Assembly (NCBI RefSeq): GCF_046630445.1 | Contig: NC_092335.1 | Location: forward strand, 628,153,501 to 628,217,500 | Length of the DNA: 64,000 nucleotides | Reading direction: 5' to 3' | From: Rutidosis leptorrhynchoides | Lineage: Eukaryota > Streptophyta > Magnoliopsida > Asterales > Asteraceae | Shown: positions 23,301 to 34,372 of the stretch, piece after piece | Numbering within the stretch: position 1 is the first letter of the stretch | Layout: each line of letters opens with the position of its first letter | The notes under the pieces: model-generated | The model's database searches: none | What the model was told of the DNA's origin: nothing | The model's input: the letters and a program-made list of their open reading frames with translations, nothing else | Made by a program: the position numbers and the translations under genes

Positions 23301-23808
23301 TTTTAGAACAGCCTACAAAACTCCAATTGGAACCACACCTTTTAAACTCGTATACGGAAAAGCATGTCATCTTCCAGTAGAAATTGAACACAAAGCATTT
23401 TGGGCTTTGAAGACATGTAATCTTGATTTACATGAAGCTGGACGTCTACGATTAAGTCAACTAAACGAATTAGAAGAATTAAGACATGAAGCATACGAAA
23501 ATTCATTAATCTATAAAGAAAGAACGAAGAAATGACATGATAAAAGAATCAGAAGTTCAAAAGAATTTAAAGAAGGAGACAGAGTTCTTCTTTTCAATTC
23601 ACGATTCAAGCTATTTCCTGGAAAATTGAAATCAAGATGGTCTGGACCATTCATAGTCAAAAGAGTTTTCCCATACGGAATAGTAGAATTAATAAATTCA
23701 AATGGAATTGAATCTAAAGTTAATGGTCACAGAGTTAAACATTACATAGATAGTCCAATGGAAATCGACAACGAAGCTAATCACAATTTCGATACCACAA
23801 CTAACTAA
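20307..23808 (+). pseudogene. pol: Protease, RT, RNase H and integrase of Athila-O, broken
   Basis: Continuation of the Athila-O gag-pol frame after the Athila-I insertion; the duplicated GAAGC restores the codons E-A before LADLGAS. It matches Athila-I pol along its whole length, including FMDD, CDAS, the integrase HHCC region and SDRGTHF. Lesions: CAA to TAA at 21408-21410, a 4-base deletion near 21570, a 1-base deletion near 21824, TGG to TGA at 22915-22917 and TGG to TGA at 23533-23535. The stop codon overlaps a polypurine-like motif. It cannot encode a functional enzyme. Confidence 0.93.
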
Positions 23809-23820
23809 GTGTGGGGAGAA
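23807..23820 (+). other. Polypurine-like motif at pol stop (Athila-O)
   Basis: AAGTGTGGGGAGAA, beginning inside the pol stop codon; same place and sequence as 11342-11355 in Athila-I. Confidence 0.5.
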
Positions 23821-23973
23821 TCAAGTCTTTAAAGGATAATATGTATTTTTGTTAGAGTTAGATTTTCTGTTTTTGTGTAGTTCTCTAAAATGGAACCCGA
23901 ATGGTCTTTCCCTAGCAGACCCTAAAGAACTAGTCTTCTCCCCCCATTCTGAATTTTTATTTTTTTTTAGGAA

Positions 23974-24390
23974 ATGAAGACTGCCTGTGAACTAAACCAT
24001 GGTCTAATGCTACACGCTTTGATCACTAAACGTAATAATGACACACTTCCGAGTGAAATAGTATCAGTAATCAGAGAAAGATTGGACGGAGTAAGAAAAC
24101 AATACAGATGCGAAGATAATAAGTTACAATTTGGTAAAGGAAAATCAAAATCCGCAGCGAAAAGAAGAGCACGACACCTAGAAAGATGTCACAAATGCGG
24201 AAAATGGTCACATGGAGGTAAATGTTCAAATAATCAAACCTATTCAAATACCGAATTTGTTACTTTATGCAGAGACGGACCATTCATATGTTTAGAAGAA
24301 AAAACACTGAATGCTCGAGGTTACGCCTATGTAGCCATGGAAAACCAATTAAACCAACTATCTTATGAATGGGATAGATCATATAACTAA
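23974..24390 (+). CDS. 138-codon basic zinc-knuckle protein of Athila-O
   Basis: Counterpart of 10766-11182: same length, same MKTACELNHG start, same KSKSAAKRRARH basic patch and CHKCGKWSHGGKC knuckle, about 92% identical by eye. It is uninterrupted although the pol gene before it carries five lesions, which hints at selection before the copy died or simply chance in a short ORF. A consensus splice donor follows 18 bases after the stop. The family is unrecognised. Confidence 0.6.
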   Translation: MKTACELNHGLMLHALITKRNNDTLPSEIVSVIRERLDGVRKQYRCEDNKLQFGKGKSKSAAKRRARHLERCHKCGKWSHGGKCSNNQTYSNTEFVTLCRDGPFICLEEKTLNARGYAYVAMENQLNQLSYEWDRSYN

Positions 24391-25325
24391 AGAATACTAT
24401 CTCACAGGTAAGTCTGTACAGTTTTTATTTTTTTTTATTTTTAACCTTTTGATAATAAACGCTAATTTGTTCGCTATAAAGTATTAAATTGGTATTGAAT
24501 AAAATTAGGTTTGGCGACCGAAATTATTGATATCATACAAAAATTTATTACATCACTGCGAAATTTAACGTTTATTCTTAAGGTATAAATATCTTTAATC
24601 AATCAACCTAAAATATTTCAAAAATTCGTCATGAGTTAAATTAGGTCATGGAACCGAAATTACTTTACCGAAAAGAGGGGCGCATATTTTTGATAATATT
24701 TGATTGATTAAAGTGGGATAAAAGCCAAAAAGATTTTTAATTTTTTTTACCATGTTTTTAAAATTAATATATAAATCTTAAATTAATATTGTAAACTTTT
24801 TAAATTAATATATTTAAAATTATAAATATTTGAACAATTGATATTTTTAAGTTTGTATGTATAAAAACAAAAATATAATATAAGTTTGGTATGAATTTTT
24901 AATTTTTTTTTAAAAAAAATGTGAATTTTTAATTTTATGCATATTTTAAATTTAAGTTGTGTGAATTTAAAAACAAAAATTTACTTTATTTCGCTAAGTT
25001 AAAAAATATGATTTTTAAAATTCGTCGTGAGTTGAAGACTAGGTCTTTGAAATTGCTTTACCCGAGGGAGGGACGAGAACTTTTATTATCATTATTTTTT
25101 TTATTGAATTAAAGTATGCCAAAAACATTAAAAAATCCAAAAATCTTTACTTTTAAAACCGCGCTTTGATTTGACAAATTTTAAATTTTTGTCGAAGGTC
25201 GGACTAGGACATCGATCCGAAACACCCTCGCTCCTAAAGGAAAACAAATTTTTAAAATTTAATTAATTATAAGTTTTATAAAGTATAAGGTTTTATAAAA
25301 AAAAAAAAAAAAAAACTGTTCCCGG
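24391..25325. other. AT-rich spacer of Athila-O with splice donor and dispersed motifs
   Basis: No gene. At 24403-24413 lies CACAG|GTAAGT, a full-consensus splice donor (intron would start at 24408). Copies of the TAGGT..ACCGAAATTA motif occur at 24501-24527, 24637-24670, 25036-25066 and, weaker, 25191-25230. A poly-A run at about 25299-25315 precedes the twin palindromes. Confidence 0.55.
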
Positions 25326-25403
25326 ATACCCATGCGATCGCATGGGTATTGCACTCCAACTCCATGCGATCGCATGGAGCTGGAAAACAGGCCTGATACA
25401 TAC
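25326..25403 (+). promoter_or_regulatory. Promoter-like twin-palindrome module upstream of env-position gene (Athila-O)
   Basis: A 24-bp perfect palindrome at 25326-25349 and a 20-bp one at 25360-25379, centres 32 bp apart. A TATA-like GATACATA follows about 31 bp after the second centre. The arms (ATACC..GGTAT and CTCC..GGAG) differ from those at the homologous place in Athila-I but are complementary. The exon 1 ATG of the env-position gene lies 120 bases further. Confidence 0.6.
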
Positions 25404-25519
25404 AGCCTGTTCTGTTCTGCCTCACACCAACACACACACAACACATACGAAAATACTCTCAAATCTTCATCAAAATTCACCAAAATCCACCGTAATTCGT
25501 CATTTTTCTTGCTCTAATC

Positions 25520-27716
25520 ATGCCTAGATTCTCATTCTTCAGCAAAATGGTAAAAATTACACCCCTAAACTCTATAAATTCCTAGTTTTTGTGATAATTA
25601 CCAATTTTTTACCTAATGCAATTTTGTTAATTTCTAGTGTAATTATTGTTAAATTGTTAGTATTTTATGCATGTATAACCTAGATTGATGCTATTTAACA
25701 TGATTTGAAGCCAAAAACTTCAAAATTTTTAGAAATCTAGGGTTAGTGTTCTTGAGCAATTTGGGGCTTTTTGATATAAACAGGTTATGGCCGATTTTTG
25801 TCATGAATTATTGCTAAATTGAGTAGTGTAACATGTTTAGATAGTTAAATGATCCAAACATTGATCCTAAACATGATTTTTGGAGATTAAAGTGGACTTT
25901 TTAAGTCCAAAATTCATGAACTTGATTAATTTGATGTAATTGCCATTTGAGACTTGTTTAATTATTAGTAATGACTATTTTGACATGTTATTTGAGTTAA
26001 AAGCTTATGAACTTTGTATACATTTTCATATGTGCTTATTTGAAAAGTATAGAATTGTGAAAAATTGTGAAAATGTGTATAAGTTTAATTTTGATTTAAC
26101 ATGTTATAGTGATTGTTTTAAGTTGTTATTTTGCTAACACTAATGCATATTTGGATGCACAAATTTTGTGTTTAATGTGTTTTGCAGAAAGCCGATACTG
26201 GAGGTTCAGGAGCATCATCATCTAGACGACCAGCACCAGTACCAGAACCAGAACCAGAACCAGAAATGCAACACGAACAAGAACCACAACAGGAACAACA
26301 ACAACAGCCTGATCAGCACATACCTTATTATGATCCGGTACAGTTTGTTGATGAATTCATAGTATTCTCACTGAGGCCACCAGTAGAATTCCCAACAATT
26401 CATGAGCACACTCTGCATCCTAATCTGAGATTTGATAGGAGATGGAAAGATTACGAGACATATCAAAGGAACAAATTCAAATTGGTAACAAAAAATGTAG
26501 AGGTGCCAAGGGTAATCGATTGGGCCCCTTTGGAAACGGTCCATCTAGCTGACCGTGTTAGACAGCTTTTAGTTCAAAGGTATGGCAGTTCTTCTTTTAC
26601 AGATTGGGAACGTCTTTTCACCATTCGTAGACCTGTATATAAGGAATGGTGTGTTGAGTTGATGAGTACTTTATCACTTGATACAAATATAGTTAGAATA
26701 GATGATAGAAGATTTCTTAGGTTTATCCTTGGCGGTAGGATGTACAGAATGTCCATGCTGGACATGGCCAGGGCCTTACAGATATATACTCCTGGTGAGT
26801 TGCTATTATTCGATTGTACAAATTTGATTCATTATGGTGAAAGGGTAGATAGTAACTTTGACGCTGACGCCATTTGGAGGCGTATGTCACATTTTGATGT
26901 TTTTACACGAGCAGGAGGACACTCCTATACACATATTGACAGAGCCGAGCTTCGTATTATTCATAGATTTTTGGCTAACTCGATTACACAGAGAGGTCAT
27001 AATAAAGAAAAATTACCTTACATGATTTATTCTACCTAAAGTGTATTCGGGATCCTAGAAGCTTTGTCAATATCCCTTACTGTGTTGCTTTTTATTTATC
27101 TAAAATGGTAGAGGGAATGCAGGACGGGAGTATAATAGGAGGAGGTATTTTTGTTACTCTCATTGGAGAGTATTTAGGTGTTGATAGAAACCAAGGGGGT
27201 CCATTACAGCTTTGTAGAGAGCAGGTTGAGCCCTTAGGATTGAAAGTTTATGTGGGTGCTAAGATATTGAAAAGTAGACGTAACCAGGCAGTACCCTATG
27301 AGGGGTCTCATCCTCAGGTAGAGAGAGGCTCAGACGAGGAAATGGAGGAGGCGGAAGACATTAGGGATGTCTTTCGAGATGCTATTCTTGACGTCCACGT
27401 TCGTATAGATGAGGAAGCAATGACGAACGCGGCCAGACATAGTATGTATGAGCAGTGGAACTCCGAGCGAGTATACGAGGATTATAGGCGACGCCAACAC
27501 CATAGCTGGTTAGTTCATCAGCACCAAATCATGAGCCAGCAATCATATCAGGTACCAAATAACTATGTACCTACTCGACCTGCTCATTTTCCGCCACACA
27601 GCCCCGATATCCGACCACCCTTTAACCGGTATGACTATAACCAAGCCTATCAAAACACCTATAGCCAACAATGGAACCCACCTGACGAGATGAACTGGAA
27701 CCCATATCCAGACTGA
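25520..27716 (+). pseudogene. Env-position / Athila ORF-1-type gene of Athila-O, two exons, frameshifted
   Basis: Exon 1 is 25520-25549 (ten codons, starting MPRFSF, donor ATG|GTAAAA). The intron is 25550-26187 (acceptor TTTTGCAG|AAAGCC), and exon 2 starts at 26188. The junction is in phase and matches the Athila-I gene. The N-terminus after the junction is Pro/Glu/Gln-rich; the core with GGRMYRMSMLDMARALQIY and SIIGGGIFVTLIGEYLGVD is present. A 1-base deletion near 27015 shifts the frame, giving a stop at 27037-27039. The downstream part continues in another frame (from about 27040) to 27716. An envelope function is not supported by any visible membrane segment. Confidence 0.78.
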
Positions 27717-28657
27717 TTTAGTTCCATTTGGTTATTTATATGATTTTTATGTTTTTATCTTTTTACTTATTCATGTTTAAACTTATGTTATTGAATATAC
27801 TTATGTAATCTTTATCATTTTTATTATTTTTGTGTACTAATATTTCACATTTAGGATTTGAAAGTGGGATATTAAGTCCCATTTCAAATTGCCATGCATG
27901 TTTATATTTGTATGTATGTATATGGTAAATTGTACAAAACAGGGTAAAACAGCGCATTTTCAAAGACTGGCATTAAGTTCAGCAAAAGCTACTAATTTTG
28001 ACGACAAGATAAATGTGATGTAACAACAGACGAAATGGACAAATGATATGTACCATTTATCATTCAGCAAACAAACGCCAATATGTTTGGAAACTTTGGT
28101 AAAATTTAATCATTTCTACGCTAATCACCCTCAATAATTTAAATTGTTACTGATTTCTTGCAAATGAGGGCATTGCAAGATCTTAAGTGTGGGAAGGGGT
28201 TAAATTCTTTCGGATTTTTTTTAAATTTTTTACTTTAAACACTTGGTTACCATTAGAAATACTAGTAAAGTAGTAGTTGTATTAGAATCTAGTGCTCTCT
28301 GATAATAAAGAACAGCTCTAGTCTTATATACTGACTACCCAATTCTAGTAAAATTTTTCAAAATTTTCAATTAAATGAACTCAAAATCATGTTTATACAT
28401 ATTTATGAACGATAAAACTAGGTGTTAACACCGAAATTATTGTTACCTCGGAAAGGACATAAATTGAGAAACAAACCAAAATGTTAAAATTCATTTAAAA
28501 TGGAATAGAGGACAATAAAAAGGAAAATAAAAGCCAAGTGTGGGAAATTTTCACCGAGTTATTCAAAATACATATCACATATTTTTGTACAAATAATTGA
28601 AAATACTTTTGTTTTGGATGATAATTAACTGTTTTACCCGATGAAAGAAAAGAAGAG
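27717..28657. other. Non-coding spacer of Athila-O after env-position gene
   Basis: No gene. It contains polypurine-like motifs at 28185-28199 (AAGTGTGGGAAGGGG) and 28536-28547 (AAGTGTGGGAAA), both conserved in Athila-I. A copy of the dispersed motif at 28415-28450 (CTAGGTGTTAACACCGAAAT) has a 12-bp palindrome in its middle. Confidence 0.6.
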
Positions 28658-28864
28658 ATGGATCTACACGATGAATCAATTCCATCGTTAAAAGGAAGTA
28701 AAGTCTTCCGAAAAAGACATGCGCTTCTTGATTTAGGTCATGAAGTTGTCGTCCAGACCAGCTGTAGGTTGACGAAAAACCTAGAAAAGTCATCACTAAA
28801 ATCAGCAGGAAATCCACGGACCTCAGCATTAAACAGGGTCGCCAAGTGGTCAGATTTATCCTAA
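28658..28864 (+). CDS. Small conserved 68-codon ORF in Athila-O tail
   Basis: Encodes the same 68 residues as 6138-6344 of Athila-I. Three base differences, all synonymous here. It is intact in an element whose gag, pol and env-position genes are all broken, which is notable for a frame this short but not proof of use. An upstream in-frame stop makes this ATG the first. Function unrecognised. Confidence 0.55.
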   Translation: MDLHDESIPSLKGSKVFRKRHALLDLGHEVVVQTSCRLTKNLEKSSLKSAGNPRTSALNRVAKWSDLS

Positions 28865-29787
28865 CCATGAGAAGGATTTATCTCGTAAAATGGGGGGGCA
28901 CCGTGCAAATTAGCTGGATAAGACTAACGAATCAGATCCCCAGAAAGGATAATCTCCTTAAAAGATCAAAAATCAGCTTTTAAGCATGATATTACTCAAT
29001 CCTAGAGATTGACCTTAAAGATTGAGAATTACAAACTCATGGAATTCAATGATATCTAAACTCGAGCATGAACGAGAAAATATTTTGATCAAATTATAAA
29101 CCGATTTGTTTTCTGAAAACCCATTTTCAATGCGTTCATTACCATTGAACGTAAAATCCTAGGAATAAACCTGGAATTCATTAGGTCATCTGAACCAAAT
29201 CGGGTGTCAACCGTAAGAACGGTGGTTGCATAGCATGGTCGAAGACAGGACCTTGTGCCAGACCGAAAAATCATAAGGGTGAGCTTTACTATTGCTCCTA
29301 CAAAGGATAGTAATTGCGTCCGACACGTTATAGACCATAATTAAAAGCATGTCAGGGGACATTGCCTTAACAGTTGCTTGTTCAACGCTTTCCTTTATAA
29401 CCGGACGATAGTTTACCGAAAGCTAATATACGGAGCAAGTATACTGGATGTGTTGCTTTCCTAATACAAGGTTAGCAAGTGGGTGACACAAAACCACAAG
29501 TTTTGAGCTAAAATTTTCAAATCTGAAACCCACCAAACCCACAAAAATATTTTGCAAACACCGGTGAAGGGTTATTCCGGAAAACTTATCTAGGGTAAAA
29601 ACTAGATTTAATTTTCAAAAGATCAAATGTTTTCATAAAGATCCAATTTCCTTAATGGATCTAAATTTTATAGTCATGTGGGACTGTAAACCACATCGTT
29701 ACTACCATTGTTTATACCGCCGTAAAGAAATCACTGATGTACAAAGTGTGAAGAATAAATAAGTGATTCTAGTATTTCAAAACTATA
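28865..29787. other. Non-coding tail of Athila-O
   Basis: Matches 5223-6137 of Athila-I with several indels. A run of G's (about 28890-28897) lies just after the small ORF and is also present in Athila-I. I see no gene. Confidence 0.6.
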
Positions 29788-29825
29788 TTGCTTGAGGACA
29801 AGCAACGCTCAAGTGTGGGAATATT
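29788..29825 (+). other. 3' polypurine tract of Athila-O with upstream hairpin
   Basis: Stem-loop TTGCTTG - AGGA - CAAGCAA, then AAGTGTGGGAATATT (29811-29825) directly against the LTR start TGATAATGC. Same as in Athila-I. Confidence 0.75.
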
Positions 29826-31827
29826 TGATAATGCTAAAAATGAACATATATTTCATAGCATTATTCCTCAAGAAAGACAAGCTTTTAGTTGCAATTGTCC
29901 TATTTACAAGTGATATTCGCTTAAATAATAAAAGGTGAAGACAAAAGACAGATTCGACGAATTGAAGACGCAAACGACCAAAAAGCTCAAAAGTACAAAA
30001 TACAATCAAAGAGGTTCCAATTATTGATAAGAAACGTCTCTAAATTACAAGAGTACAATATTCAAAACGCAAAGTACAAGATATTAAATTGTACGCAAGG
30101 ACGTTCGAAAATCCGGAACCGGGACCAGAGTCAACTCTCAACGCTCGACGCAATGGACTAAAAATTACAAGTCAACTATGCACATAAATATAATATAATA
30201 TTTAAATAATTCTTATAATTATTTATATATTATATAATATAAAAATCCATCGGTAAACAAAGAGCCAAAGCTGGGTGAGCTGTAAATACAAACTCCGCGA
30301 CTCGCGGAGTTTGAAGAGCAAAAAGGGCGCAAGTCGCGGAGTTCCCCTGGACTCAATTCCCTATAAAAGCCAACGCAGTTCGACGAGTTTTAATATCATA
30401 AATCAATCTCTCTCTATATATGTATACGTAATATTTATATTTATATTTTATATTTTAATTTTATATTTTAATTTTAATTTTAATTTTAATTTCTAATAAT
30501 AAGGGTATGTTAGCGAATGTTGTAAGGGTGTAAGTCGAAATTCTGTCCGTGTAACGCTACGCTATTTTTAATCATTGTAAGTTATGTTCAACCTTTTTAC
30601 ATTAATGTCTCGTAGCTAAGTTATTATTATGCTTATTTAAAACTAAGTAATCATGATGTTGGGCTAATTACTAAAATTGGGTAATTGGGCTTTGTACCAT
30701 AATTGGGGTTTGGACAAAAGAACGATACTTGTGGAAATTAGACTATGGGCTATTAATGGGCTTTATATTTGTTTAACTAAATGATAGTTTGTTAATTTTA
30801 ATATAAAGATTTACAATTGGACGTCCCTATAAATAACCATATACACTCAATCGGACACGATGGACGGGATATTTATATGTACGAATAATCGTTCATTTAA
30901 CCGGACACGGGAATGGATTAATAGCCACTAGAATTATTAAAACAGGGGTGAAATTATGTACAAGGACACTTGGCATAATTGTTAACAAAGTATTAAAACC
31001 TTGGGTTACACGCAGTCGATAACCTGGTGTAATTATTAAACAAAGTATTAAAATCTTGTTACAGTTTAAGTCCCCAATTAGTTGAAATATTTAACTTCGG
31101 GTATAAGGATAATTTGACGAGGACACTCGCACTTTATATTTATGACTGATGGACTGTTATGGACAAAAACCAGACGGACATATTAAATAATCCAGGACAA
31201 AGGACAATTAACCCATGGGCATAAAACTAAAATCAACACGTCAAACATCATGATTATGGAAGTTTAAATAAGCATAATTCTTTTATTTCATATTTAATTT
31301 CCTTTATTTTATATTTAATTGCACTTCTAATTATCGCACTTTTATTTATTGTTATTGTATTTAATTGCACTTTTAATTATCGTACTTTTTAATTATCGCA
31401 AGTTTATTTTATCGCACTTTTATTTATCACAATTTCATTATCGTTATTTACTTTACATTAAGTCTTGTATTTATTTTTAATTTTGGTTTTAACTGCGACT
31501 AAAGTTTTAAAATCGATAAACTGGTCATTAAACGGTAAAAACCCCCCTTTATAATAATAATATTACTTATATATATATATTTGTATTTTTATAAATTTAA
31601 ACTAATATAGCGTTAAGCTTTGTTTAAAGATTTTCCCTGTGGAACGAACCGGACTTACTAAAAACTACACTACTGTACGATTAGGCACACTGCCTATAAG
31701 TGTTGTAGCAAGGTTTAAGTATATCCATTCTATAAATAAATAAATATCTTGTGTAAAATTGTATCGTATTTAATAGTATTTCCTTGTAAAATATAAGCTA
31801 TTTTATATACACCTAGCGAGAACATCA
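29826..31827 (+). repeat. 3' LTR of Athila-O
   Basis: About 2.0 kb, from TGATAATGC to GAACATCA; alignable along most of its length with the Athila-I LTR on the other strand but clearly diverged. Its twin-palindrome core is different (CCGCGA instead of ATGCGA). The partner LTR lies left of the window. Confidence 0.9.
30289..30371 (+). promoter_or_regulatory. Promoter of Athila-O LTR: divergent twin palindromes plus TATA box
   Basis: A 25-bp perfect palindrome at 30289-30313 (arms AAACTCCGCGA..TCGCGGAGTTT, centre 30301). A decayed second one, of which only the right arm TCGCGGAGTT is good, has its centre at about 30333. CTATAAAAGCC starts at 30361. The spacing of centres and TATA box (32 and about 29 bp) matches the other copies although the palindrome core has changed on both arms. 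Confidence 0.7.
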
Positions 31828-32572
31828 CAAATTGTCAACTTTTTTTTAAGGGCTGTCAGTCAACATGCTTAAAAAAAAAGGGGCATTTTGGTGATAATCC
31901 CAAACATAAAACCAAAGAAGATAAAACCAAATCTTTGACCCTTTTTTGCCAACTTCCTCCTTAAGACGGGGACCCAACTATCTGTAAGTGTGGCCCAATA
32001 TTAGAAACATATTCTTTCCACTTTACACTCTTCTGGCTTCTTGGGCTCACAACGAATCCAACAACATGTTCATTCAAATCTGCATCAAAATAACATTAAA
32101 CTTATTTGCACTAATCAACTTAAACTTGACTAAATAATTGTGTTTACTAATCAACCTGATTTGCCTAACTAATGTTCTCTAGAACGGACGTATGAAAGAA
32201 ACTACTAAATTTGAATCGTGGTATAACTGATATACCAACATTTTCATACATCTGGTGGATCGCATATTCCTTTCTTCAATTAGAACTATGATACCTAATA
32301 TATGTAACCATCTTTTGACTAAAAAATCTACATACACATAACATATCACACGTCTTACCAATTTTCCTTGAGCTATGAGAGCAACTCCTTTATGTTAGGA
32401 GAAAGCCTACCAACTGAAAAAAAATACAAAATATTTAATCACACATTTAAGGTGGGAAAACTTGAACAACAAATACTGATTCTTAACATTGAATATGTTG
32501 CAACTCTGAACCATCATGCTTGATATCGAAATCGATTCTATATCATATTACCCAAGAAAGATATTTATAAAA
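31828..32572. other. Flanking DNA right of Athila-O, no gene seen
   Basis: AT-rich, no convincing open frame. It may be the far 3' flank of the minus-strand gene at 55385-57579, since element C separates the two. A half-palindrome AAGGGCTGTC near 31847 resembles 57842-57860. Confidence 0.5.
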
Positions 32573-32574
32573 TA

Positions 32575-32829
32575 CTCCATCCATCCCACCACAAGTGTCC
32601 TCTATTGACTTTTCAACGTCTTTTTTGTCAACTTTGACTATAAATATTTTTAAATGTGGTATATAATGTTTGATGAAAATTATATGAACGGAAATACATT
32701 TTAAAGTCAATTCACTCATATAACTTTCATCAAATATTATACAACACACATAAAAATATTTATAGTCAAAGTTGACAAATAAAGACTTAGAAAAGTCAAC
32801 AGGGTACACTTGTAGTGGGACGGAGGGAG
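32575..32829. mobile_element. Stowaway-type MITE
   Basis: About 255 bp with terminal inverted repeats of the Stowaway type: CTCCATCCATCCCACCACAA on the left, and CTCCCTCCGTCCCACTACAA when the right end is read on the minus strand. It is flanked by TA on both sides (32573-32574, 32830-32831). The interior is AT-rich and itself partly inverted-repeat (AAAGTCAA/TTGACTTT-like). Non-coding; mobilised in trans by Tc1/mariner transposases (family knowledge). Confidence 0.85.
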
Positions 32830-32831
32830 TA

Positions 32832-32995
32832 ATAATGGGGTTGGCACTTGGACTAACTTGGGATGAAAATCAGGGTTCATTTACAATCTGGCTGATGGTA
32901 TACAAATGACCATAAGAAATTTACAAAGAATACTCTTTTTCAACTGAAAAGGAAAGAAATATTGCAAGTTGCTTATGACCACGATTGATGAGTGA
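32832..32995. other. Host-like flank left of element C
   Basis: Short stretch ending in AGTGA (32991-32995), the target duplication of element C. It continues directly at 55259. Confidence 0.6.
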
Positions 32996-34372
32996 TGCAA
33001 CGACCCGACTTTTTCGACTTGTTTTTGTGCCTTGTGGTTTTTGCGAAACTGCGTATTTGTGCGTACTGTGCTACTTTATACTCTGGAATCTTTATACACA
33101 TGGCTTACTTTCATTTATGTGTTAAAACGTGCCTTTAAGTACATAGGATACTTAACTTGATCACCGGAAGCCTTTATGACCGTTAGTGTCACTTGAGTTA
33201 CGAACAAACTGCGTATAGCGTACACGTTTAACTTTTGCCGTAATCGGAATATTATGACTACGAAATCTTAATTATTATTTTATAATAATAATTACTTGGG
33301 TTATTGGATGCTTAATTACGCGTAGTAATTTACTTATGCTTACTAGTTAGTCTTGTTAGACTTTCTACCTTGTTGGGCCTTAGCCCACCCTACACTAGTT
33401 AGTGGACTATTTAATTAGCCCAATTATTAATAGCTAGTGACCCATTAATATGTAAGACAAATGCCCATTTATTAGAGGGAACATGCTAGCATTTATGTCA
33501 AGTATTATCCTTAATGTTGCATGGGATCCTAACATAAGCACCAACTTTAGACAACCATTAACCAAAAAGCAAAAGCTTGTCCCCCTTGTCCCCCTTGAAA
33601 ATCACGGCCATCACCACCCACCCACACCCTCATTCACCTATAAATACAAGCCTTATTCAATCCATTTTACACTTGCTCTCATTTATATTTCACACACACT
33701 TACTCTCTTATTTCCTTTCTAGTCTTTCTCACTCTAAAACTTGTAAGTTTTTGAATTTCTTCTCCTTCTTCTCTTATCATTTTCGTGTTCATCATCATCA
33801 ATAAAGGATCAAGCTTTTTAGCTTTGATCTTGATTACATCTTGTAGAATCAAACTTGAATTTGAATCCTTCAAGAACATAGAAGATTCAAGCTTTCTAGC
33901 TTTGAATCTTCACATACTTTGTAGATCTATATCTTTTAACTTTAATCTTGTTATTTTGTTATAAAGATTCAAACTTGTGTTTGTAATCTTCATGTAACTT
34001 AAAGATCCAAGCTTTATGCTTCAAGATCTTCAAGAACAACCAAGATGCAAGCTTTCTAGCTTGAATCTTCCTATCTTTTGTTAGATCTAAGTTTCCTAAC
34101 TTATGATCTCATTATTTTGTTATAAAGATCAAAACTTGTATTTATGGTCTTCATATAACTTAAAGATCTAAGCTTTATGCTTCAAGGTCTTCAAGAACAC
34201 TAAAGGTTCAAGCTTTCTAGCTTTGTGACCTTATAACTTGTGTGAAAAGGATCCAAGCTCTCTAGCTTAGGGTTCCATCACTTTATTTGACTTAGATTAT
34301 GATCATACTTGGAACTAAGAACCCCACCGGAGCACCTTGCTTACTGTTTTCGGGATCTGATCAGACCACCTG
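32996..34372 (+). repeat. Left LTR of element C, first part
   Basis: Matches 52360 onward. It contains a TATA box CTATAAATAC near 33640, a CT-rich start region, and from 33804 to 34276 a row of imperfect hairpin repeats. About 235 bases present in the right LTR (53680-53930) are missing here. It is cut at ACCTG (34368-34372) by element B. Confidence 0.92.
33804..34276 (+). repeat. Array of hairpin repeats in element C LTR
   Basis: Seven to eight units built as arm - AAGCTTTCTAGCTT - complementary arm. The arms change from unit to unit together: GATC..GATC, GATTC..GAATC, GGTTC..GTGACC, GGATCC..GGGTTCC. Intervening units have AAGCTTTATGCTT as the loop region. It lies downstream of the TATA box, so it would be in the RNA leader. 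Confidence 0.6.

Larger units (their letters stand above)
1..31827 (+). mobile_element. Athila-O: outer Athila-type Ty3/Gypsy retrotransposon, 5' end outside window, interrupted
   Basis: A plus-strand Athila-lineage LTR retrotransposon. In the window are its leader (1-1146), gag (1147-3233), the rest of pol (20307-23808), a zinc-knuckle ORF (23974-24390), a two-exon env-position gene (25520-27716), a tail with a small ORF (28658-28864) and the 3' LTR (29826-31827). The 5' LTR should lie a few hundred bases left of position 1, judging from leader spacing in the inner copy. A second Athila (3234-20306) sits inside it, flanked by GAAGC at 3229-3233 and 20307-20311. Coding parts carry several stops and indels, so this copy is old and not autonomous. 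Its own target duplication cannot be tested here. Confidence 0.93.
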
